The notes under the pieces are model-generated. The model was not told the DNA's origin. It worked only from the letters and a program-made list of their open reading frames with translations, and ran no database searches. The position numbers and the translations under genes are program-made. From the NCBI RefSeq assembly GCF_009650765.1, contig NZ_CP045740.1, forward strand, positions 3,572,001 through 3,636,000: a DNA stretch of 64,000 nucleotides, written 5' to 3'. The DNA comes from Streptomyces sp. SUK 48 (GTDB taxonomy: Bacteria; Actinomycetota; Actinomycetes; Streptomycetales; Streptomycetaceae). Of the stretch, positions 38,724 through 47,466 are shown piece by piece (the first letter of the stretch is position 1; each line of letters starts with the position of its first letter).

Positions 38724-39666
38724 CGAAACCCTCCCCCGTCAGCGCCACGAAAGAGTCCTCCAGGGAGGCCCGGCGGAGGGTGAACCCCCGGACCCGCACG
38801 CCCGCCGCGACCAGGGCCGCGTTCACCTCGGCGAGGTCGCGGTCGGGCGGCTCGCCGGTGACCTGCTCGCCGTCGGCGGTGACCTCGGCGGCGCCCTGTT
38901 CCTTCAGCACCCGGGCCGCGTCCACGGGGTCCGGGGTGGTCACCACGAGACGGTCCCGCGCCCCCGCCGCGAGGTCGGCCGTGGCGCCCTGGGCGAGGAG
39001 TTGGCCGCGGGCCATCACGGCCACATGGGTGCACACCTGCTCGATCTCGTCGAGGAGGTGGGAGGAGAGGAAGACGGTGGTGCCGTCGGCGGCGAGTTCC
39101 CTGACCAGGGCGCGGATCTCGCGCATGCCCTGCGGGTCCAGGCCGTTGGTCGGCTCGTCCAGGACCAGCAGCCGGCGCGGCCGCAGCAGCGCGGCGGCCA
39201 GGCCCAGGCGCTGCTTCATGCCGAGCGAGTACGCCTTCGCCCGCTTGCCCGCGGCCGCCGCGAGGCCCACCCGTTCCAGGGCGGCGGCGGTCCGGGCGCC
39301 CCGGGTGCGCGGGTCGGCGGTCGGGTCGGCGGCGTCGAGGCGCAGCAGGTTGTCCCGGCCGGAGAGATGGCCGTACAGGGCGGGGCCCTCGATGAGCGCG
39401 CCGACCTGCGGCAGGACCGTCCGGGCGGCCCGCGGCATGGGCAGGCCCAGGACGCGGGCCGTGCCGGAGGTCGGCTCGATCAGGCCCATCAGCATGCGGA
39501 TGGTGGTGGTCTTGCCGGAGCCGTTCGGGCCGAGGAAGCCGAAGACGCTGCCCGCCGGGACGGTCAGGTCGAGACCGTCCACGGCGAGTTGGCCGCCCCG
39601 GTAGCGCTTGGTGAGGCCGCGGGTGGCGATCACGCCGTCCGCCGCCCCGGGCCGTACCGGGTCCAT
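38710..39666 (-). CDS. ABC transporter ATP-binding protein (DrrA-like)
   Basis: A 318-residue ATPase. Motifs: Walker A LGPNGSGKTTTI, Q-loop at VLPQVGALIE, signature YSLGMKQRLGLA, Walker B LLVLDEPTNGLDP and the H-loop SSHLLDEIE. The C-terminal ~90 residues form the DUF4162-like extension of the DrrA/CcmA-type exporters. It pairs with the permease directly downstream. The putative lipoprotein-carrier-like gene lies upstream on the same strand with a 119-bp gap. Confidence 0.92.
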   Translation of the reverse strand: MDPVRPGAADGVIATRGLTKRYRGGQLAVDGLDLTVPAGSVFGFLGPNGSGKTTTIRMLMGLIEPTSGTARVLGLPMPRAARTVLPQVGALIEGPALYGHLSGRDNLLRLDAADPTADPRTRGARTAAALERVGLAAAAGKRAKAYSLGMKQRLGLAAALLRPRRLLVLDEPTNGLDPQGMREIRALVRELAADGTTVFLSSHLLDEIEQVCTHVAVMARGQLLAQGATADLAAGARDRLVVTTPDPVDAARVLKEQGAAEVTADGEQVTGEPPDRDLAEVNAALVAAGVRVRGFTLRRASLEDSFVALTGEGFDVAR

Positions 39667-39785
39667 CGGCTTCCCCCCTCGACTTCCGTCGGCTCCCGCC
39701 CGCTCCCCCGTCGACGCCGCTCCCCCGTCGACGCCCCTCGGCCGTCGGGTCTCCGCGGCCGTCGGCTCCCTCGGCGCGGTGCGGC

Positions 39786-41015
39786 CTACTTGCCCGCGTC
39801 GGCCGCCTTCACCAGCGCGTCCTTGGTGACCGCGCCCGCGTAGACCTTGCCGTCGTCCGTCATCAGGACGTTGACCAGGCGGGTGGTGAAGACCGTGCCC
39901 TTGCCGAATTTCCCGGAGACCTTGTCGCCCAGCGAGCCGAGGAAGCCGCCGAGGTCGCCGCCCTTGGCACCGGTGGGCAGGCCGCCCTTGGCGCCGGTGT
40001 CGACGGTGGCGATGGAGGTCCAGCCCTTGCCGATCACCTTGGGGGCGCCCTTGGCGCCTTCGAGGCCCTTGGCGCCGTCCGTGCCCTCCAGGCCCTTGCC
40101 GAGGCCGGGCCTGCCGGCCTCCGTGCCCGCGCCGTCCTGCCGCTCGGTGACCTTCGCGCCCTTCGGCGGGGTGAAGGCGAACGTGGCGGCGGCCGGCCGG
40201 GCGAAGGAGACCTGGGTGAAGCCCGCGTCGAGCACGGCGGCGCCGCCGCTCCTCGGGGTCAGGGTGAACTTCAGCGGCATGCCGGTCTTCGCGTCCACGG
40301 CGATGCTGATCGCGCCGACCGTGGTGCCGGACTGGCGGGGCTTGATCAGCAGCTTGTAGGCGTCGCGCCCGGCGACCTGGGCGGTGCCGTCGACGGTCAC
40401 CGAGGTGGTGTCGTCCACCGCTTTCAGCGCCTGCTGGGCGAAGTCCTTGGGCGTGGCCGGGGGCTCGGCCCGGTCCTTGCCGGCGGCGGACGCGGTGCCG
40501 TGGGAGACCTGGTCGCTCTTGCTGTCGTAGCCCCAGACGTCCTTGCCGTTGTGGATGACGCTGTACTCGGCGCCCTGCTCCAGGAGCGAGAGCTTCTGCC
40601 GGTCCGGGCCGTCGGCCGCGACCCGCAGGGTGTGGGTGCCGGAGGCCAGTTCGGTCAGCCGGGAGCTCGGGTCGGCGGCGGAGCCGGAACCCGCGCCGGA
40701 GCCCTGGCCCATGCCGGAGGCGAGGCTGTTCTCCAGGCCGCCGAGGTCCGGCAGCCCCAGGTCGGTGCTGATCTTCACGGTGCCGGACAGCTGCTGCACG
40801 TCCGACTGGGCGATCTTGTTGATGAGCTGCTGCGCGGTGACCTTGGGCAGGTCCGGGTCGCCGGAGTCGGCGAGCGCCGGGACCAGCCCGATGGTGGCCG
40901 CGGCCACCCCGACCACCGCGACCGGGACGGCGTACCGCGCGGCCTTGCGGCGGCCCGAGCGCGTCTCCTCGTCCCGCTCGGCGCGCACTGCGTCGTCGGA
41001 TTCGTACGGTGCCAT
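39786..41015 (-). CDS. LolA/RseB-like membrane-anchored protein
   Basis: A 409-residue protein with one membrane segment near residues 28-50 (RYAVPVAVVGVAAATIGLVPALA) and a large extracytoplasmic part. Residues ~60-280 resemble the LolA/RseB lipoprotein-binding fold (LINKIAQSDVQQLSGTVKIS; YSVIHNGKDVWGYDSKSDQV; KLLIKPRQSGTTVGAISIAV). The C-terminal part is rich in Gly/Lys and less conserved. GGAGG before ATG 41015 supports the start. In actinobacteria such proteins are seen near ABC exporters or sigma-factor systems; here the exporter pair follows. Confidence 0.82.
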   Translation of the reverse strand: MAPYESDDAVRAERDEETRSGRRKAARYAVPVAVVGVAAATIGLVPALADSGDPDLPKVTAQQLINKIAQSDVQQLSGTVKISTDLGLPDLGGLENSLASGMGQGSGAGSGSAADPSSRLTELASGTHTLRVAADGPDRQKLSLLEQGAEYSVIHNGKDVWGYDSKSDQVSHGTASAAGKDRAEPPATPKDFAQQALKAVDDTTSVTVDGTAQVAGRDAYKLLIKPRQSGTTVGAISIAVDAKTGMPLKFTLTPRSGGAAVLDAGFTQVSFARPAAATFAFTPPKGAKVTERQDGAGTEAGRPGLGKGLEGTDGAKGLEGAKGAPKVIGKGWTSIATVDTGAKGGLPTGAKGGDLGGFLGSLGDKVSGKFGKGTVFTTRLVNVLMTDDGKVYAGAVTKDALVKAADAGK

Positions 41016-41343
41016 GTGTGCCTTACCTCCGTCGTCGGCGGCGGCTGCCCTCACGCTGGTCCACCCGAGCCGCCATTCTCACCCGAATCGGTGAGGAGTG
41101 GTGATGTCCGTGGTGTCCATACGACCAAATCCGCGGTGCGGAAGCGTCAGCCCTCGGAGCCAACTCGGCGTACGACTGCGGTATGACACGTAGGGGGCAC
41201 CCCTAGGGGGCTCGAACTCGTCCCTGGGCTCGAACTCGTCCTGGGGCTCGAACTCGTCCCCAGGGCAGCATGCGGCCGGAACCCGGGGTACGGCCACCTG
41301 GTGGACGCCGAACGGGTGGTCGTCCCAGGCCGGGACGGGCCGG
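41016..41343. other. intergenic region between LolA-like and polyprenyl synthase genes
   Basis: These 328 bases hold no convincing gene. A minus-strand open frame (41079-41297) merely translates the tandem repeat into DEFEP units and has no clear ribosome-binding site. The one distinct feature is the 18-bp-period repeat at 41208-41259. The upstream half should contain the promoter of the LolA-like gene, but I see no clear -35/-10 pair. Confidence 0.6.
41208..41259. repeat. three 16-bp direct repeats at 18-bp spacing
   Basis: GGGCTCGAACTCGTCC occurs exactly at 41208-41223, 41226-41241 and 41244-41259, each separated by two bases. The period of 18 bp is not a whole number of helical turns. It lies between the start of the LolA-like gene and the end of the polyprenyl synthase gene. 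Confidence 0.9.
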
Positions 41344-42354
41344 TCATCCGGCCCGGTGCACCACCGCGTCGCACAGCTCCGTCAGCGCCACCTTGGCGTC
41401 GCACTCCCGCAGCGGGGCGAGCGCGGCGCGCGCCTCCTCCGCGTACCGCACGGTGTCCCGGCGGGCCTGCTCCAGGGCCGGGTGGGCGCGCAGCGCGGCC
41501 AGCGCCTCGGCGTGCCGGGCGTCGTCGCTGAGGTCGGAGTCCAGCAGCTCGCACAGGGCGAGGTCCTCGGGCAGGCCGAGCCGGGCGGCCCGCTCGCGCA
41601 GCCGCAGCACGGGCAGCGTCGGGATGCCCTCGCGCAGATCGGTGCCGGGGGTCTTGCCGGACTCCTGGGAGTCGGAGGCGATGTCCAGGTAGTCGTCGGC
41701 GAGCTGGAAGGCCACGCCGAGCCGCTCGCCGTACTGGGTGAGCACGTCCACGACCGTCTCGTCGGCGCCGGACATCATCGCGCCGAACCGGCAGGACACC
41801 GCGACCAGCGAGCCGGTCTTGCCGCCGAGGACGTCCAGGTAGTGCTCGACCGGGTCGCGGCCGTCGGTCGGTCCGGCGGTCTCCAGGATCTGGCCGGTGA
41901 CCAGGCGTTCGAACGCGAGGGCCTGGACCCGGACCGCCTCGGGGCCGAGGTCGGCGAGGATCTGGGAGGCGCGGGCGAAGAGGAAGTCGCCGGTGAGGAC
42001 CGCGACGGAGTTGCCCCAGCGGGTGTTGGCGCTGTCCACGCCCCGGCGTACGGCGGCCTCGTCCATGACGTCGTCGTGGTAGAGCGTGGCCAGATGGGTC
42101 AGCTCCACGACCACGGCCGAGGGCACCACACCGGGCGCGTAGGGGTCGCCGAACTGCGCCGCGAGCATCACGAGCAGCGGCCGGAAGCGCTTCCCGCCGG
42201 CCCGTACGAGGTGCTGGGCGGCCCCCGTGATGAACGGGACCTCGCTCTTGGTGGCCTCTAGCAGGCCCTCCTCGACAGCCGCCAATCCGGCCTGGACATC
42301 GGCTTCGAGAGCCTGGTCCCGCACGCTCAGCCCGAACGGCCCGACGACGGTCAC
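41344..42354 (-). CDS. polyprenyl diphosphate synthase
   Basis: A 336-residue trans-prenyltransferase. It has both aspartate-rich motifs: YHDDVMDEA (first, ~residue 91) with AGGKRFRP upstream, and FQLADDYLDIASD (second, ~residue 219). GTG 42354 has AGGAGA eight bases upstream. Long-chain enzymes of this type make the menaquinone side chain in actinobacteria; the residues before the first motif that set chain length (AVVVELTHLATL) are small, consistent with a long product. Menaquinone would be the substrate of the complex I enzymes encoded here, although the genes are not in one operon. Confidence 0.9.
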   Translation of the reverse strand: MTVVGPFGLSVRDQALEADVQAGLAAVEEGLLEATKSEVPFITGAAQHLVRAGGKRFRPLLVMLAAQFGDPYAPGVVPSAVVVELTHLATLYHDDVMDEAAVRRGVDSANTRWGNSVAVLTGDFLFARASQILADLGPEAVRVQALAFERLVTGQILETAGPTDGRDPVEHYLDVLGGKTGSLVAVSCRFGAMMSGADETVVDVLTQYGERLGVAFQLADDYLDIASDSQESGKTPGTDLREGIPTLPVLRLRERAARLGLPEDLALCELLDSDLSDDARHAEALAALRAHPALEQARRDTVRYAEEARAALAPLRECDAKVALTELCDAVVHRAG

Positions 42355-42911
42355 GAGGGGTCTCCTGTCTGCTGGTGTCTGCTGGCGATTACGCGGTTTG
42401 TCGATAGGTCGCTGCCATCACTCAAGTCAGCGTATCCGGTCCGGTTTCGATCACCGATAGCGCCCACCCTGCGCCCACCCGTCCAGCCCGGGCGGTATCG
42501 GGTCATGACCGGCATACCCCCGCTCGGATGATGACAACGGACATTTATCGACTTAACAGGTAATCGGGAACTTCATCACGATCCCGGAGATGAAAGGAGT
42601 ACCGACCCGACTCCGCCGGGGGGACGAATCCCCCATGCCCGATTTTCCACAGTTTGCCATTTCGTGAAGTGGGTCACCTGACCGCCTTCCCGCCGGTAAC
42701 CCTTCGACACCCCTTCCCGCCGTGCGGCGTAAGCGAGTTGAGTATTGGCATTCGCAAAGGATCAAGTACCCCATAGGCTGATGATCAAGGCCAAATGCCG
42801 CGATATAACAATTCAGAGCTTGTTCCCGGCATGTGCTCTCGCATACGTTCCCGACCCATCGGGCGGACGCCTCATCCTGCCGCCGCCCGTACACCCATCG
42901 ACGAACTCATT
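42355..42911. other. intergenic region upstream of the riboswitch
   Basis: These 557 bases separate the divergent polyprenyl synthase and SLT genes. No coding pattern is convincing. The part at about 42520-42810 is distinctly AT-richer than the surroundings (for example GATATAACAATTC at 42803-42815), consistent with promoters for both directions. The riboswitch follows from about 42912. Confidence 0.5.
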
Positions 42912-43093
42912 CGTACGGCAGGAGCGGGGGACCCAGGTAAGTCGCCGGACCGGACGACTCACGGGGTGCGGCGCGTGACACAGCGCGCCGCACCGCGTGT
43001 TCGCACGGAACGGCTTGGGGTAAAGCCGCGCCTCTCACGGGGCGCGACCGGGCACCTCCCCGCCCGAACCCGACAGCTCACCTCGCAGGCGTA
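42912..43093 (+). ncRNA. ydaO/yuaA-type c-di-AMP riboswitch
   Basis: The leader of the SLT gene contains the conserved blocks of the ydaO family in order: GGAGCGGGGGACCCAGG near 42921, GGCTTGGGGTAAAGCC near 43011, and CCGAACCCGACAGCTCACC then TCGCAGGCG near 43064-43092. Several stems are visible, such as GGTGCGGCGCG with CGCGCCGCACC (about 42963-42999). In Streptomyces this riboswitch precedes genes for resuscitation-promoting factors and cell-wall hydrolases and turns them off at high c-di-AMP. The Shine-Dalgarno GGAGAGG follows immediately. Boundaries are approximate. Confidence 0.88.
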
Positions 43094-43109
43094 GGAGAGG
43101 AACGTCCCC

Positions 43110-43595
43110 ATGTCTGCTGCCGTTCAGCCGCGCCGCACCCGCGCCAACCGTCTCGTCCGCCTGATCGCCGTCGCCGGCACCGGCGCGGCCGTGCTCGCCA
43201 TGCCGCTCGTGGGCGCGGCGACCGCGTCCGCCACCACCGGCACGACCTCGGCCGCCACCACGCCCGCCGGGTACCCGAACAACCTCGACGGCTGGATCCG
43301 CGAGTCCCTCGCGATCATGGCCGAGAAGCACATCCCGGGCACCTACAACGGCATCCACCGCAACATCATCCGTGAGTCCTCGGGCAACCCGAACGCCATC
43401 AACCTGTGGGACTCCAACGCGGCCAAGGGCATACCGTCCAAGGGTCTGCTCCAGGTGATCGACCCGACCTTCAACGCGTACCACGTGGCCGGAACGTCGT
43501 TCAACATCTACGACCCGGTCGCGAACATCACCGCCGCCTGCAACTACGCGGCCGCGCGGTACGGCTCGATCGACAACGTCAACGGCGCCTACTGA
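43110..43595 (+). CDS. secreted lytic transglycosylase (SLT domain)
   Basis: A 161-residue exported protein. Residues 1-~42 are a signal peptide (basic start, hydrophobic VRLIAVAGTGAAVLAMPLVGAA, cleavage near ATASA). The SLT domain follows: catalytic Glu89 in IIRESSGNPNAINLWDSN, SKGLLQVIDPTFNAY, and the closing NIYDPVANITAACNYAAARYG. It should cleave peptidoglycan glycan strands during growth or spore germination. The gene is monocistronic and lies under the riboswitch at 42912-43093. Confidence 0.92.
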   Translation: MSAAVQPRRTRANRLVRLIAVAGTGAAVLAMPLVGAATASATTGTTSAATTPAGYPNNLDGWIRESLAIMAEKHIPGTYNGIHRNIIRESSGNPNAINLWDSNAAKGIPSKGLLQVIDPTFNAYHVAGTSFNIYDPVANITAACNYAAARYGSIDNVNGAY

Positions 43596-43632
43596 CCGGC
43601 GCCGGGCCGTCGCGGCGGCCCGTGGCACCACC

Positions 43633-43662
43633 GCTGTTCCCGGTCATCCGGCCGGGAACAGC
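43633..43662. terminator. terminator between SLT gene and HAD phosphatase
   Basis: GCTGTTCCCGG (43633-43643) pairs with CCGGGAACAGC (43652-43662) around an 8-nt loop that contains the stop codon of the convergent HAD gene. It can end both transcripts. Confidence 0.75.
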
Positions 43663-44456
43663 CGTTCGAGGACGACGGCGATGCCGTCGTCCTCGTTCGC
43701 GGTCGTGACCTCGTCGGCGACCGCCTTCAGCTCGGGGTGGGCGTTCGCCATCGCGACGCCGTGCGCCGCCCAGCGGAACATCGGGATGTCGTTGGGCATG
43801 TCACCGAAGGCGAGGGCGCGTTCCGCCGGGACCCCGAGCCGCTCGGCGGCCAGCGCGAGCCCGGTCGCCTTGGTCACCCCGCAGGGCTGGAGCTCCACGG
43901 TGCCGGGTCCCGACATGGTGACCGTGGCCAGCGAGTCCACCACCGAGCGGGCGACCGCCGCCAACTCGTCGTCGGACAGGGTGGCGTGGCGCAGCAGCAC
44001 CTTGCTGATCGGTGCCCGCCACAGGTCGTCGCGCCGGGCCACGCCGACCGCGGGCAGGGTCGGGTGGGGCATCCGGTATCCGGGTTCGGTCAGGGTGAGC
44101 CCGTCCGTGCCGTCCTGGTCGACGGCCGCGAACACCGGGCCCACCTCGGCCTCGATCTTGCCGAGCGCGGTCTCGGCGAGCTCCCGGTCCAGCCGGACCG
44201 ACCACAGCATGCGGCCGGACCCGGCGTCGTAGACCTGTGCGCCCTGCCCGCACACCGCGAGCCCGGTACTGCCGAGGGCGGTCAGGAGGGGGCGGACTCT
44301 GGGGGCCGGGCGGCCGGTGACCACCAGATGCCGGGCCCCGGCCCGCTCCGCCCGCGCGAGCGCGGCCAGCGAACGCTCGGAGACGGTGTCGTCGCCGCGC
44401 AGCAGCGTCCCGTCCAGGTCGGTGGCGATCAGTGCGTACGCGGGGGAGGCAACCAT
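43644..44456 (-). CDS. Cof-type HAD-IIB phosphatase
   Basis: A 270-residue HAD hydrolase. Motif I is ATDLDGTLLRGDD (nucleophile Asp near residue 13), motif II includes LVVTGRP, the lysine is in PISKVLLRH and motif IV is AFGDMPNDIPMF. The C2B-type cap lies between. Such enzymes dephosphorylate sugar phosphates, nucleotides or flavin precursors; specificity cannot be read from the sequence. It is convergent to the SLT gene. Confidence 0.9.
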   Translation of the reverse strand: MVASPAYALIATDLDGTLLRGDDTVSERSLAALARAERAGARHLVVTGRPAPRVRPLLTALGSTGLAVCGQGAQVYDAGSGRMLWSVRLDRELAETALGKIEAEVGPVFAAVDQDGTDGLTLTEPGYRMPHPTLPAVGVARRDDLWRAPISKVLLRHATLSDDELAAVARSVVDSLATVTMSGPGTVELQPCGVTKATGLALAAERLGVPAERALAFGDMPNDIPMFRWAAHGVAMANAHPELKAVADEVTTANEDDGIAVVLERLFPAG

Positions 44457-44706
44457 GATCCGAGAATACGGACCCGCCCCCTCCGCAGCCCCTCGCGTCC
44501 TCCCCCGACTCCCGTGTCATCGCCCGGACTTGCGCGGGGGCCGGCTTCAAGTGGGCTTGGGCGGCGTCCTGATGGGGCGGGGGACGACGGGGAGGAAGGG
44601 TGGCAGAGGGGGTACGGCGGCTCCCTGCCCGGCGCTCACCCGCGCACCCTCGGTCCGGCGCCCCCGCCCCCGGCCCCCGCGCCCCCGCGCCCCCCGGCCC
44701 CCGCGC

Positions 44707-45918
44707 TCACCCGTGCGCCCCCGCCAGATGCCCCGCCAGCCGCGGCGAGGCGAATTCCGTGCCGCACACGAAGCGCATCACCGGGCCGTAGGAGGAGGCG
44801 GCCGGCAGGCCCGTGAAGTAGAGGCCGGGGACCGAGGAGACGTAGCCGGCGCCGAGGCGCGGGGCGCCGCGGCTGGTGGCGAGGTGGGTGCGCAGGCTGG
44901 GGCCGAGGAAGTCCATCGCGGCGATGTCCACGCGGTACCCGGTCGCGGCGATCACATGGTCGGCGGTGAGGGCCTCCGTGCGGCCGCCGTGGGTGCGCAC
45001 GGTCAGCACCGGGCCGCCGTCCCGCGCCGCCGCGCCCAGCACCCGCTCGACCTCCGTCACCTGTACGGCGCCCTCGAACCGCTCCCGCAGCCACCAGGCG
45101 CCGAGCGGGCCGAGCACCCGGCGCACCAGGAAGTGCCGGGTGGGCTCGGGCAGGAAGCGGTAGGGGTGCGGGCAGTAGCTGAACGCCCACAGCGACCAGG
45201 CCCGCCCGAACGGCGACTCGGGCCGCAGCCTCGGCTGCTCCCAGGGCGGCGCCCCGAACGCGACCCGGCCGCGCCCCCGCGCCACCACCCGCACCCGGGC
45301 CCCGGCCTCCGCCGCGAGCGCGGCCGTCTCCAGCGCGGACTGCCCGGCGCCGACCACGATCAGCTCCTTGCCGGCGAAACGCGTGAGGTCGTGGTGCTGG
45401 GAGCTGTGCGAGACGGGCCCGTCGGGCGCGGGCCCGGCCCCGGCCGCCTGCCGCAGCCCGGCCGGCAGATGCGCCAGACCGGACAGCCCGGTGGCCACCA
45501 CGACCGCCCGCGCGGTGAACGACTCCCCCGAGTCCAGCGTGAGGGCGAAGCCCCGGCCCGCGTCCCGCCCGGCCGGCTCGACGCAGACCACCCGCACCCG
45601 TTCCAGCTCCGGCACGAGCCGCCGCTGGAACCACTCGCCGTACCCGGTGAACGTCTCCACCGGGATCACGTCCGCGTCGCCGGCCGGCCGGCGGATGCCC
45701 ACCGCGTCGCAGTAGTCGGCGAGGGTGTGGCCGGGCTGCGGGCAGTCGAGGCTGGAGGCGGCGGGGGTCGATTTCAGCAGCATGCCCTCGGGCATATGGG
45801 CGCGCCAGCTGACCATGGGGTCGCCGAAGACCCGTACGGGCAGGCCGCGCGCCCGCAGATGGGCGGCGGTGGACAGGCCGAACGGCCCCGCCCCGATGAC
45901 TGCAACCGGTCGGATCAC
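44707..45918 (-). CDS. FAD-dependent monooxygenase/oxidoreductase
   Basis: A 403-residue two-dinucleotide-binding flavoprotein. The FAD motif is VIGAGPFGLSTAAHL at the N-terminus and the NADPH motif is VVGAGQSALETAALA in the middle; ATGYRVDIAAMDF is the ATG-type motif near the end. The layout resembles flavin monooxygenases and lysine/ornithine N-hydroxylases. It is the second gene of a pair, 33 bases downstream of an ATP-grasp ligase gene. The pair suggests synthesis or modification of a small amino-acid-derived product (inference). Confidence 0.85.
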   Translation of the reverse strand: MIRPVAVIGAGPFGLSTAAHLRARGLPVRVFGDPMVSWRAHMPEGMLLKSTPAASSLDCPQPGHTLADYCDAVGIRRPAGDADVIPVETFTGYGEWFQRRLVPELERVRVVCVEPAGRDAGRGFALTLDSGESFTARAVVVATGLSGLAHLPAGLRQAAGAGPAPDGPVSHSSQHHDLTRFAGKELIVVGAGQSALETAALAAEAGARVRVVARGRGRVAFGAPPWEQPRLRPESPFGRAWSLWAFSYCPHPYRFLPEPTRHFLVRRVLGPLGAWWLRERFEGAVQVTEVERVLGAAARDGGPVLTVRTHGGRTEALTADHVIAATGYRVDIAAMDFLGPSLRTHLATSRGAPRLGAGYVSSVPGLYFTGLPAASSYGPVMRFVCGTEFASPRLAGHLAGAHG

Positions 45919-45951
45919 GAAGTCCCTCCCCAGGACGCGTTTCCTCGTGGC

Positions 45952-47226
45952 CTAGTGGGTGGTGCCGCGGCGGTGGGCCCGCCACAGCTGGCGCAGATGC
46001 CGCGCGCCCGGCCGCGCGAAGCGGGCGAGCATGGTGAGGAACGGCAGCGGATCGTCCCCCGCGAACCAGGCCAGCTCCGTCCCGCTCGCCCGCGCCGGCG
46101 CGTGCGGGGTCGTATAGCCGCCGCGTCGGTAGGCGAGCAGGGCCGGCAGGTCGATGTTCTCCACGACGTAGCGCCGCCCGGCCCGCTGCTCCCCCTCGGG
46201 CACGGGCCGCCCGGTGAGATCGAGGTGCAGCGCGCGGACGACGTCCACGCCCGCCGCGCTCTCGAACAGCCGGAACTGCGCGCCCATCCGCGGATTGAAG
46301 TCCAGCAGCTTGTACCGCCCGTCGCGCCGGTCGAAGCGCAGGTCCAGGTCGACGACGCCGCTGAACCCGATCCGCTTCACGAACCGCGCCGCCAGGCCCG
46401 CGAGTTCCGGATTGTCGACGACGTACGCGTGCGCGGTCATGCCCGCGTGCGGCGGCCAGGAGCGGACCTTCACCCCGGTGAACAGCGCGAGCGGGTCCGC
46501 GTCCCGGTCGAAGCAGGCGTGCACGATCCAGTCCTCGGCCTGCTCGCGCGGCAGGTACTCCTGGAGGATCACCCCGGGGTCCGGCCCCCACTCGCGGGCC
46601 AGGGCGAGCAGGGCCGCGCGGGAGGCGATCCGCGTGGTGCCGCCCACGGCGGGCCGGCTGCGGCGCAGGAACGCCTCCCGGTTCTTGGCCACCACCGGGA
46701 AGCTCGCGGTGTCGGCGAAGGCCACGACCTCCTCGTACGACCGCGGGAAGGCCGCCGCCGGGCTGGCGAGCCCGTGCCCGTGCGCCTCGCACAGTTCGTG
46801 CAGCCCCTGCTTGCTGGCCACCCGGCGCGGCAGCGCGGGGTCCACCCGCGGGCAGAGGAAGGGTCCGGCCAGCGCGGCGCGCTGCTCGGCGATCAGGACG
46901 GCCGCCTCCTCGTCCGTCGGGATCAGCACGGCCGGGCGGCCGATCCGGCGGCCGATCCGCAGCAGCCCCTCGACCAGGTGCCCGGGGTCCTCCGCGCCGG
47001 TCGTCGGCCAGACGAACGCCCGGCGCAGATAGCGCGAGGCGGCCGCCGGGGTGTAGGGGTCCTCGGTGATCGCGTACATGGGCACGCCGAGCCGGCCCAG
47101 GCTGCGGATCGCGCCCACCCCGCCGTGGTGCAGCGGGTAGGCGCCGAACTTGACGATCAGTCCCGGCACCTCACGGTCCACCTCCACGGGCGCACCGACG
47201 GTGTCTTCGGCCACGGGTCCCCCCAC
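45952..47226 (-). CDS. ATP-grasp carboxylate-amine ligase-like protein
   Basis: A 424-residue ATP-grasp protein. The pre-ATP region is at 20-130 (KFGAYPLHHGGVGAIRSLGR; AVLIPTDEEAAVLI), the ATP lysine is in FPVVAKNREAFL, the LQEYLP region binds adenine, and the metal site is DFNPRMGAQFRLFE (about residues 303-316). It would join a carboxylate to an amine with ATP hydrolysis. Both GTG 47226 and GTG 47214 are plausible starts. It is transcribed with the flavoprotein gene downstream. The substrate is unknown. Confidence 0.85.
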   Translation of the reverse strand: MGGPVAEDTVGAPVEVDREVPGLIVKFGAYPLHHGGVGAIRSLGRLGVPMYAITEDPYTPAAASRYLRRAFVWPTTGAEDPGHLVEGLLRIGRRIGRPAVLIPTDEEAAVLIAEQRAALAGPFLCPRVDPALPRRVASKQGLHELCEAHGHGLASPAAAFPRSYEEVVAFADTASFPVVAKNREAFLRRSRPAVGGTTRIASRAALLALAREWGPDPGVILQEYLPREQAEDWIVHACFDRDADPLALFTGVKVRSWPPHAGMTAHAYVVDNPELAGLAARFVKRIGFSGVVDLDLRFDRRDGRYKLLDFNPRMGAQFRLFESAAGVDVVRALHLDLTGRPVPEGEQRAGRRYVVENIDLPALLAYRRGGYTTPHAPARASGTELAWFAGDDPLPFLTMLARFARPGARHLRQLWRAHRRGTTH

Positions 47227-47466
47227 GTGTCCCCCCGGGGGAACGGATCCACCCCGTCCGATCCACCCCGTCCGTCTCCCCTGAAGGACGCTAAGCCGGA
47301 ACTACCGCCTCCGACAAGGGTCTTTCGGACATTGCGAACTCTTGAGGCACTACGGGGGCAACCCCCCAGCCACTGCCCAAGACCGGTGTCCCGGCCGTAA
47401 CGTGTGGCTCGATCACGTGCAACGCATCGCCACGCATGGCCTGGATGAGAGCGAGGCAGTACCCCG

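Noticed and set aside
41079..41297. Minus-strand open frame with repeated DEFEP units
   Set aside because: It only translates the 18-bp tandem repeat, has no ribosome-binding site and lies in the promoter side of the LolA-like gene.
44317..47400. 1027-codon plus-strand open frame opposite the flavoprotein and ATP-grasp genes
   Set aside because: Arg/Gly/Pro-rich antisense shadow; both minus-strand genes have clear motifs.
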